Assembly: GCA_910576985.1 (NCBI GenBank)
Contig: CAJTLA010000013.1
Span: 9,678 to 30,025, forward strand
Reading direction: 5' to 3'
Source: an uncultured Bacilli bacterium
GTDB lineage: Bacteria; Bacillota_I; Bacilli_A; RF39; UBA660
Length of the DNA stretch: 20,348 nt
In this document: positions 15,205 through 20,348 of the stretch, one piece after another
How the letters are laid out: every line of letters starts with the position of its first letter
Numbering within the stretch: the stretch's first letter is position 1
Program-made: the position numbers and the translations under genes
Notes under the pieces: generated by a model
The model's database searches: none
What the model saw: only the letters and a program-made list of their open reading frames with translations
What the model was told of the DNA's origin: nothing

Positions 15205-15723
15205 TCATCGAAAAAACATATTGTTTCTTTTTTCCTCACCTAAAGTAGTTTTTGGACCATGTCCTGGATAAATAATAATATCATCAGAATAAGTTTTGAT
15301 TTTTTCAATACTCTTGTTCATTTCAGAAAAATCTCCACCTTCTAAGTCTGTTCTCCCAATAGAGTTTTGAAAAATAAAGTCCCCAACAAACATATGATTC
15401 GAAAATAATAAACTAATCGAATCCTCTTTATGCCCTGGAGTTTCTATCATTTCAAATATAAAATGTTCAATTGTATTACTACCTTCTTTTAAATTATGAT
15501 GATCAAATACAGGCACTTGATAAAAACTTTTTAAACTTTCTAAAGCTCCAATATGATCAAAATGATAATGTGTAATAACAATCCCAACTACCTGATTACC
15601 ATCAACAGCTGCTTTAATCTTTTGACTTTCTTCACCTGGATCAATAATTAAACATTGACCTTCCTGTATTAAAATATAGCAATTGGTCCCCAAAGGTCCT
15701 ACAACAATCGTTTTTATTTCCAT
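15205..15723 (-). CDS. Metallo-beta-lactamase-fold hydrolase, glyoxalase II-like
   Basis: The 172-aa protein has the full set of zinc ligands: THYHFDH (His52, His54, Asp56, His57), TPGH (His98), VGDFIF (Asp115) and YPGHGP (His155). GRTDLEGGDF (123-132) is characteristic of the YqgX/YcbL branch of glyoxalase-II-like hydrolases, which act on thioesters such as S-lactoyl-thiols. It is shorter than the usual ~210 aa, but no motif is missing. The start follows a strong AAGGAGG. A 7-bp inverted repeat (15752-15769) lies upstream. Confidence 0.85.
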   Translation of the reverse strand: MEIKTIVVGPLGTNCYILIQEGQCLIIDPGEESQKIKAAVDGNQVVGIVITHYHFDHIGALESLKSFYQVPVFDHHNLKEGSNTIEHFIFEMIETPGHKEDSISLLFSNHMFVGDFIFQNSIGRTDLEGGDFSEMNKSIEKIKTYSDDIIIYPGHGPKTTLGEEKRNNMFFR

Positions 15724-15751
15724 AAATATTCCTCCTTACAAAATTATTTTG

Positions 15752-15769
15752 ATTTAGATCTCTCTAAAT
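15752..15769. repeat. 7-bp inverted repeat upstream of the hydrolase gene
   Basis: ATTTAGA-tctc-TCTAAAT lies 20 bases upstream of the strong ribosome site of the metallo-hydrolase gene. It may be an operator or a leader hairpin. It falls in the 205-base gap 15724-15928, in which I see no gene. Confidence 0.35.
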
Positions 15770-15928
15770 TTATGTTAAGCAGATAATATCCTTTCTTCTG
15801 CACATACTCATTTTTTAGAAAAATCATATTATTTAAAAACATAGTCAAGTAAAAAAATACGATCTTCTAAATAAAACAATACAATTTTCCTCTAATATAT
15901 GATATAATTCATTCCTTTTTACTAATTT

Positions 15929-16231
15929 TTATCTTGATGAAATACCTCCCCCGAATTTGTCCATAAAAATGTGTCTAAAAACTTGACATAAATCCACTAT
16001 ATCTTTATTATCAAAATCAATTTCTACTAGAATATCAATAATTGGTTTCGTTTTTATATTTATAATTGAAGTGCTTCCAATATGACTTATTCTAACTATA
16101 TAATTACCCAACAAAGATACTAAATTTTTTTCCTCATCTAAATAAATATCTTTAAACTTATCAGTATTATCAACAAATGTTATCGGAAACAGCTCCCATA
16201 ACTTTTCTAAACTCATATCTTCTAATTTCAT
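15929..16231 (-). pseudogene. C-terminally truncated GrpB-family (UPF0157) gene
   Basis: The 100-aa frame starts with MSLEKLWELFPI and contains ISHIGSTSI and TKPIIDILVEID. These are the N-terminal half of GrpB-family nucleotidyltransferase-fold proteins, normally about 170-180 aa. The start is sound (GAGGAG six bases upstream), but the frame stops after GGGISSR. I found none of the usual C-terminal continuation (NKGYT...EKVFHLH) in the downstream 200 bases in any frame. The gene has probably lost its 3' half by deletion. It lies in a stretch of decayed genes and IS fragments, supporting pseudogene status. Confidence 0.7.
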
Positions 16232-16347
16232 AAGTTTCTCCTCTTATTGGTAATGTTCAAACACTAATTGAACTATTGAACTAATTAAACCTAATTTACT
16301 TTTAATATTTATCTCATTCCTAAATTTATTACTTACTTTTAGATATT

Positions 16348-16485
16348 TTAATATATATATATACATAAACCTAAAAACGTTACTGATAAAATAATCCCAA
16401 ATATTCTCCACCATAAAAACGAACTTTTAATTGCACAAACAACACCTATGAAAATAGTAAATATATTGAACTGAAGTCCTGTAAT
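16348..16485 (-). pseudogene. Remnant of a small membrane protein
   Basis: This 45-codon open frame has no start. It reads as two hydrophobic helices, NIFTIFIGVVCAI and FLWWRIFGIILSVTFLGLC, joined by KSS. It begins where the IS3-type transposase frame loses similarity, one frame over. No ribosome site or start is present. It looks like the 3' end of a membrane-protein gene joined to the transposase tail. The protein family is not recognised. Confidence 0.35.
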
Positions 16486-16585
16486 CTAATGAACCATGTA
16501 TTTGAATATTGTTATACCAATTTACATAGTCAAATAACTCTTGTTCTAATTCCTCAAAACTTTCAAATCGACGATTAAAAACAAA
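16463..16585 (-). mobile_element. Tail of an IS3-family transposase (remnant)
   Basis: The frame reads RRFESFEELEQELFDYVNWYN then IHGSLDY-x-T, the conserved end of the IS3-family OrfB DDE domain (VNWYN-x-x-RIHGSLGYLTPVEY), with several changes (Gln for Arg, Arg-Thr-Ser for Leu-Thr-Pro). Everything upstream of this part of the DDE domain is missing. The open frame continues upstream only through a structured RNA region (16588-16669), so its predicted N-terminus is probably not protein-derived. It is a fossil of an IS insertion near recG. Confidence 0.65.
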
Positions 16586-16679
16586 GTATCCCGCCATTTC
16601 TGACGGGATTTCAGGGGGTTTTTGGTGATGACTCACATCTTCAATACAGTAAGTCATCATGCGTGACATCTATCACGCT
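16576..16679 (-). ncRNA. Promoter-driven three-hairpin RNA downstream of recG
   Basis: On the minus strand, transcription predicted from 16686-16714 would start at a 6-bp hairpin GCGTGA-tagatg-TCACGC (16661-16678). An 8-bp stem TGATGACT / AGTCATCA with an 18-nt loop (16626-16659) follows, then a linker with ACCCCC (16614-16619). Last is ATCCCG-TCAGAAATGG-CGGGAT (16588-16609) with a U-rich tail. TCAG in the last loop can pair with CTGA in the linker, giving a pseudoknot. I recognise no known family. It may also be the end of a decayed IS, and the terminator tail (ACTTTGTTTTT) is imperfect. Confidence 0.4.
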
Positions 16680-16685
16680 ATTATC

Positions 16686-16714
16686 ACTATACAGCAAAAA
16701 AAATAATTTGTCAA
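16686..16714 (-). promoter_or_regulatory. Near-consensus promoter beginning three bases after the recG stop
   Basis: TTGACA (16709-16714) and TATAGT (16686-16691) are separated by 17 bases. It points away from recG into the IS and GrpB remnants and the structured RNA. A gene fragment this decayed would not be expected to keep such a promoter unless an RNA uses it. Confidence 0.7.
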
Positions 16715-16716
16715 GA

Positions 16717-18708
16717 CTACGCCAAAGTTTGGGTCTTTTCAATATATTCTTTCAAAATTGGATTTTCTTCTAATTTTCCTTTTGTAATATAAGTTTCACT
16801 ATCTTCTTTGGCCCTCATCAAAATAGAAAAATCTTTCTTCAAATCTGCAATTTGAAATTGCATATCTCCACTTTGTCGAACACCAAACAAATCTCCACTA
16901 CCACGCAATTTAAAATCTTCCTCACTGATTTGAAACCCATCTGTTGTCTGTGTTAAAATAGAAAGCCGCTCCTTTTCATAATCACTAATCAAAATACAAT
17001 AAGATTGCAAGCTACTTCTTCCTACTCTTCCACGTAATTGATGCAAAGCTGATAATCCAAAACGTTCACTATCAAAAATCACAATCATAGTCGCATTTGC
17101 AACATCAACTCCAACTTCCACTACAGTTGTACTAATCAAAATTTGAATTTCATTTTTTTCAAAAGAGCGCATCACTTCTTCCTTTTCACGAGCTAACATT
17201 TTCCCATGTAATACTCCAATCTGATACAACTTTCCAAAAGCTCTTTGCATCTTAGATTCTAAAATTGTCACATTCTCCAAATCAACTTTATCACTCTCTT
17301 CAATCAAAGGCGCAATCACATAAACCTGTCTTCCCGCCTTTAACTCTTGATACATACTCTCTAATACATCTCGAATTTCACGATTTTTCTTAATTGTCGT
17401 AATCACTGGTAACCGCCCATTTGGCATCGTGTGAATATTAGAAACATCCATATCCCCGTAAATTGTAAGTGCATAAGTTCTAGGAATTGGAGTCGCACTC
17501 ATATATAAAATGTCAGGAGTCATCCCTTTATTATTTAAGTAATTACGCTGATTTACACCAAAACGATGTTGTTCATCAGTAATAACCAATCCTAAATTTT
17601 GATATTCTACTGCCTCACTAATCAAAGCATGTGTTCCTACTACAATTGAAATACTTCCATTTTTAAGCCCACTATAAATTTCTCTTTTTTCTTTTGCCCT
17701 TGTCTTACCAGTAAGTACTGCTACAGAAATCCCATAAGGCTCAAAAATATCCACCAAATTTTTATAATGCTGACGAGCTAAAATCTCCGTTGGAGCCATC
17801 AACGCACTTTGGTAGCCACTCAAATAATTCATATACATAGCAATAAAACTAACAATTGTTTTCCCACTTCCAACATCTCCTTGAACCAATCGATTCATTC
17901 GCTTAGAATCTGTTAAATCCTCATAAATTTCATGGACACAAGAAAGTTGGTCATCTGTAAGTGAAAAAGGCAAATCGGAAATAAATGCTTCTACTTGTGA
18001 AAAAGATACTTCTCTTTTTAAACCTATAGAATGTTGTTTTTTTTGCTTCAAGTAATTCATTTTTAACATAAACAAAAACAATTCTTCATATTTCGCTCTA
18101 GATAAAGCAGATTTAAGTAGCCCAAAACTCTTTGGAAAATGAATCAATTCTAAACTTCTTTTCTTACTCATAAATTGATATTTTTCTGACAAAGCAGAAG
18201 GAATATAATCAGTAACCTCAATAGGTTCTGATAAAATTTCAAATAAATAAGATCGAATTTGTTTAGAACTAACACCATAATAAGAATGATAAATAGGATC
18301 AATTTTAGGGGTATCTGGCAAAGCACTAAGCCGAATATCACTTGCCACAATCATATTATGTTTTAAATCATATTTACCAATCACTGTAATTGTAGATCCA
18401 ATCCGCAATTTATTCTTCAAAAAACCACGATTAAAAATAATAACTTGAACAACTCTTCCATCTACTTGAAATCGAAAATTCATTTTTTCCAACTTACGAT
18501 TAATATGAAATACTGAAGGAATTGTTTCAACTACACCATCAATAATAATTTTATCGTCTTGTTTTAATTCACGGATATTACTTCTTTTTAAAACATCATA
18601 ACGAAAAGGATAATAAAAAAGAAGATCACAAGAACTTTCAATTCCCATTTTCAATAATGAATTTTTTGTTTTAGGACCCAGCCCTTTTAATTCATCTAAT
18701 TGTTTCAT
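16717..18708 (-). CDS. recG: ATP-dependent DNA helicase RecG
   Basis: RecG reverses and remodels stalled replication forks and branch-migrates Holliday junctions. The 663-aa protein is of full length, with an N-terminal helix-rich region and wedge OB fold (about 45-130), Walker A GDVGSGKT (277-284), DEQHRFG (378-384), SATPIPRT, and the C-terminal helicase motifs TTVVEVGVD and QLRGRVGRS. It ends with the RecG-specific FKLRGSGDLFGVRQSG. The start has only a weak ribosome site (GGTGA). Its promoter lies 16 bases upstream, divergent from the SDR leader. Confidence 0.96.
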   Translation of the reverse strand: MKQLDELKGLGPKTKNSLLKMGIESSCDLLFYYPFRYDVLKRSNIRELKQDDKIIIDGVVETIPSVFHINRKLEKMNFRFQVDGRVVQVIIFNRGFLKNKLRIGSTITVIGKYDLKHNMIVASDIRLSALPDTPKIDPIYHSYYGVSSKQIRSYLFEILSEPIEVTDYIPSALSEKYQFMSKKRSLELIHFPKSFGLLKSALSRAKYEELFLFMLKMNYLKQKKQHSIGLKREVSFSQVEAFISDLPFSLTDDQLSCVHEIYEDLTDSKRMNRLVQGDVGSGKTIVSFIAMYMNYLSGYQSALMAPTEILARQHYKNLVDIFEPYGISVAVLTGKTRAKEKREIYSGLKNGSISIVVGTHALISEAVEYQNLGLVITDEQHRFGVNQRNYLNNKGMTPDILYMSATPIPRTYALTIYGDMDVSNIHTMPNGRLPVITTIKKNREIRDVLESMYQELKAGRQVYVIAPLIEESDKVDLENVTILESKMQRAFGKLYQIGVLHGKMLAREKEEVMRSFEKNEIQILISTTVVEVGVDVANATMIVIFDSERFGLSALHQLRGRVGRSSLQSYCILISDYEKERLSILTQTTDGFQISEEDFKLRGSGDLFGVRQSGDMQFQIADLKKDFSILMRAKEDSETYITKGKLEENPILKEYIEKTQTLA

Positions 18709-18723
18709 TGAATCACCATAACC

Positions 18724-18752
18724 ATTATACCGAACATATTTTCACAAATCAA
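18724..18752 (-). promoter_or_regulatory. recG promoter
   Basis: TTGATT (18747-18752) and TATAAT (18724-18729), separated by 17 bases, lie just upstream of recG and back to back with the plus-strand leader promoter. Confidence 0.65.
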
Positions 18753-18791
18753 GTAAAAACAACTTTTTTCTCCAAAAAAATACAAAAAAGG

Positions 18792-18820
18792 TTGACAAAT
18801 GATCATTTTTCGATTAGTAT
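18792..18820 (+). promoter_or_regulatory. Promoter of the structured SDR leader
   Basis: TTGACA (18792-18797) is followed 17 bases later by TAGTAT (18815-18820). TATATA/TATACA overlap just downstream as alternative -10 boxes at longer spacing. Transcription would start near 18827, directly before the first leader hairpin. Confidence 0.65.
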
Positions 18821-18826
18821 ATACAG

Positions 18827-18923
18827 TACCAATTCGAATTAGACGAATTGGCTGCTAGTATCACACTAGCCAACCCCTTTTTATTCTTTTATAGGAACGG
18901 TCTTCAGGGGGCCGTTCTTTTTT
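18827..18923 (+). ncRNA. Structured leader or small RNA ahead of the SDR gene
   Basis: It contains hairpin 1 CCAATTCG-aattaga-CGAATTGG (18829-18851), hairpin 2 GCTAGT-atcac-ACTAGC (18854-18870), a linker with CAACCCC (18871-18877), and a terminator hairpin (18895-18917) with TTCAGGG in its loop and six T residues. CCCCT (18874-18878) can pair with AGGGG (18906-18910), which would form a pseudoknot or disrupt the terminator. This is the architecture of a transcription-attenuating riboswitch or a small RNA. No known riboswitch motif is recognised. No ATG is present within it, and the open frame extending upstream of the SDR start is not protein-like. Confidence 0.55.
18895..18923 (+). terminator. 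Intrinsic terminator within the SDR leader
   Basis: GAACGGTC (18895-18902) and GGCCGTTC (18910-18917) pair as an 8-bp stem with one U-G pair, followed by TTTTTT. It stands 41 bases before the SDR start codon, so the gene is read either by antitermination or from a weaker second promoter near 18940. Confidence 0.8.
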
Positions 18924-18964
18924 GTGCTGTAATAAAATATAGTAATATGATAGGAGTTGATAAA

Positions 18965-19855
18965 ATGTATATTGGAAAAATAACGAAGTGCGAAGAAGTT
19001 CCACTCACCTTTCCTGCCCAACATCAAGAATATCAACCAGGTATCGAAAAAAAAATGATTCCAAGACCAATCAGTGAAAATCATCAAAGTAGATACGAAA
19101 AACTAAAAGGAAAGGTTGCACTCATTACAGGCGGTGATAGTGGAATTGGAAGAGCAATTGCTTATCTATTCGCCAAAGAAGGAGCTGATATTGCATTCAT
19201 ATATCTTTGTGAACAAGAAGATGCATTTGAAACTGAAAACCACATCAAAGAAATAGGAAGAAAATGTATTTCTATTATGACCGATTTAACCGTTGAAGAA
19301 AATTGTAAAAATGCAGTTCACAAAATCATCGACACATTTGGACATATTGATATTTTAATAAACAATTGTGCAGTGCAATTCTTACAAGATAGTATTCTAG
19401 ATATTACTGATCTTCAATTAAAAACAACATTTGAATCAAACGTATTTTCATACTTCTACATGACAAAAGCAACACTACCTTACTTAAAAGAAGGAAGTTC
19501 TATTATTAATACAACTTCAATTACAGCCTATCAAGGCCAAAAACAACTATTAGATTATAGTGCTACCAAAGGAGCCATCGTATCATTCACAAGGTCTCTC
19601 GCATTAAATCTAATGAGTCAAGGCATTCGTGTCAATGCAGTCGCACCAGGACCCATTTGGACTCCATTAATCCCTTCTTCCTTTAGTGCAGAAGAAGTCA
19701 CCACATTCGGTACTTATACTTCAAAAATACCAATGAAAAGAGCTGGAGAACCAGTAGAAATCGCACCTAGCTACCTCTTTTTAGCCAGTGATGATTCTAG
19801 TTACATGTCTGGCCAAGTATTACACCCAAATGGTGGTGCTATTGTAGAATCTTAA
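18965..19855 (+). CDS. SDR-family oxidoreductase, YhdF/YhxC/GSP39 type
   Basis: The 296-aa protein has the N-terminal extension of this group, VPLTFPAQHQEYQPGIEKKM and PRPISEN, before the dehydrogenase domain. That domain has TGGDSGIGRA (cofactor-binding glycine motif), NNCAVQF (a NNxG-type site), catalytic Ser in NTTSITAYQG, Tyr-x-x-x-Lys in YSATKGA, and APGPIWTPLIPSSF at the substrate side. The Asp/Tyr pattern after the beta-2 strand leaves NADH or NADPH preference open. Related Bacillus proteins are general-stress or sporulation-associated dehydrogenases. The start at 18965 follows AGGAG. The gene lies after a structured leader and is divergent from recG. Two hairpins follow it. Confidence 0.85.
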   Translation: MYIGKITKCEEVPLTFPAQHQEYQPGIEKKMIPRPISENHQSRYEKLKGKVALITGGDSGIGRAIAYLFAKEGADIAFIYLCEQEDAFETENHIKEIGRKCISIMTDLTVEENCKNAVHKIIDTFGHIDILINNCAVQFLQDSILDITDLQLKTTFESNVFSYFYMTKATLPYLKEGSSIINTTSITAYQGQKQLLDYSATKGAIVSFTRSLALNLMSQGIRVNAVAPGPIWTPLIPSSFSAEEVTTFGTYTSKIPMKRAGEPVEIAPSYLFLASDDSSYMSGQVLHPNGGAIVES

Positions 19856-19878
19856 AAAGTAGACCAAAAGTCTACTTT
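19856..19878 (+). repeat. Perfect hairpin just after the SDR stop
   Basis: AAAGTAGAC-caaaa-GTCTACTTT is a 9-bp stem immediately after the SDR stop. The tail is poor on the plus strand. On the minus strand five T residues follow, so it could also stop transcription arriving from the IS1182 transposase. Confidence 0.6.
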
Positions 19879-19887
19879 CAGACTGTT

Positions 19888-19925
19888 GACAAATAGGTAA
19901 ATAATTTTACTTATTTGTCTTTTTT
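19888..19925 (+). terminator. Strong intrinsic terminator after the SDR gene
   Basis: A 14-bp stem (19888-19901 with 19906-19919, one G-U pair) has a TAAT loop and is followed by six T residues. It separates the SDR gene from the converging IS1182 transposase. Confidence 0.8.
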
Positions 19926-19955
19926 AAGATTCTTTTACACTTAATATAGTAATAT

Positions 19956-19975
19956 CTAGTATATTTTCATACTAG
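19956..19975. repeat. Hairpin at the end of the IS1182-type element
   Basis: CTAGTAT (19956-19962) and ATACTAG (19969-19975) are perfect arms around ATTTTC, overlapping the transposase stop. No T tract follows on either strand, so it looks more like an IS-end structure than a terminator. Confidence 0.4.
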
Positions 19976-20348
19976 GCATAGTGATGTAACGAGAATTTTT
20001 TCAGATTCATGCACGCATAAAGGAGAGTCAACTCACGGTGGACTCTTTCTTTTGATCTGAAGTATGTAGTTCGTAAACCAAACTTCATTTTACCATCTGC
20101 AAAGACCCTTTCGATATGCTGTGGTCTTTGTTTATATACTTGTTTAACATCATCTTTATGTCTATATTCCTCTGTCATTTCTTTATATTCCTCCCATATA
20201 TGTCTTAAGATTTGTTTGTATTTACCTTTTGTACATTGTTCTTTCGATGGGCAATTTGAACAATCTTTTTTATCTGCTTTATATACCATATAACCATTTT
20301 TATCAATTTTACCTGTAGGTATTAAATCTTTTTCATTTGGACAAATAT
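19972..20348 (-). mobile_element. IS1182-family transposase, 3' part, cut by the window edge
   Basis: The minus-strand frame is open from the window edge (its first codons read IFCPNEKDLIPTGKID) to a stop at 19972-19974. It contains a zinc-like cysteine set DCSNCPSKEQC, then QRPQHIERVFADGKMKFGLR and the tail LTLLYACMNLKK. These are the C-terminal features of IS1182-family DDE transposases, including the last acidic catalytic region (IERVFADGK). The true start lies outside the window. The final codon overlaps a hairpin, CTAGTAT-attttc-ATACTAG (19956-19975), probably near the IS end. Intact or decayed status cannot be judged from this part. Confidence 0.8.

Noticed and set aside
16244..16414. 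56-aa minus-strand ORF between the transposase remnant and GrpB
   Set aside because: It has no ribosome site, overlaps the membrane-protein remnant in another frame, and has the composition expected of random AT-rich DNA.
16588..16669. N-terminal part of the 80-aa IS3-like reading frame
   Set aside because: It corresponds to three hairpins downstream of a promoter and does not resemble transposase, so I treat it as RNA-encoding, not coding.
16576..18923. tracrRNA or CRISPR-related interpretation of the two structured RNAs
   Set aside because: No repeat array, anti-repeat or cas gene is present anywhere in the window.
18848..18964. N-terminal extension of the SDR protein starting at TTG 18848
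   Set aside because: The extension translates the leader hairpins and terminator, has no ribosome site, and is not similar to the SDR family. The family's own N-terminus starts at 18965 with AGGAG upstream.

Overview
The window is AT-rich, densely packed bacterial chromosome that uses the standard code: Trp is TGG and TGA is a stop, for example at the end of murE and of the response regulator. Gene content (MurE, LepA, HemW, RecG, a UPF0316/YebE-type protein, a SpoIIID-like factor, a CssRS-like two-component pair) points to a low-GC Firmicute of the Bacilli/Erysipelotrichia type, probably a gut lineage. Species cannot be assigned from sequence alone. Shine-Dalgarno sites are mostly AGGTGA or GAGGAG. 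Several longest-ORF starts are artefacts in which the GTG inside AGGTG was taken as the start codon, so I moved those starts.

Layout. 1-3100 (minus): the first bases of a gene running off the left edge, an orphan type IV pilin-like protein, a NrtR-like Nudix/winged-helix regulator with its own consensus promoter, and a coupled pair made of an atypical kinase-fold protein and a short M3-like zinc metallopeptidase. 3090-4472 (minus): a MurE ligase with an unusual amino-acid-selecting motif. 4766-5278 (plus): a UPF0316 membrane protein whose 3' end and terminator lie inside the convergent GDPD gene. 5229-7989 (minus): thyA-folA-tmk, a complete dTMP to dTDP module, followed by GDPD. 8039-12036 (minus): lepA, a double-HTH SpoIIID-like factor, hemW and an HD-domain protein, all overlapping or nearly so. 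12120-14041 (minus): a CssS/CssR-like sensor kinase and response regulator with a clear terminator. 14373-15723 (minus): a DUF5684-like membrane protein with a zinc ribbon, and a glyoxalase-II-like hydrolase.

15724-16716 is decayed accessory DNA: a C-terminally truncated GrpB-family gene, a two-helix membrane-protein remnant, an IS3-family transposase tail and a promoter-driven structured RNA. recG (16717-18708, minus) follows. Upstream of it, on the opposite strand, a consensus promoter drives a three-hairpin leader ending in a strong terminator, ahead of a YhdF/GSP39-type SDR oxidoreductase (18965-19855). The right edge is the 3' part of an IS1182-family transposase.

The most interesting unexplained signal is the pair of similarly organised RNAs on either side of recG. 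Each has a TTGACAAAT-type promoter, two hairpins, a C-rich linker, and a terminator-like hairpin with UCAG in or at its loop. One may be a riboswitch or attenuator for the SDR gene. The peptidase/kinase-fold pair is the best candidate for an uncharacterised protein system.
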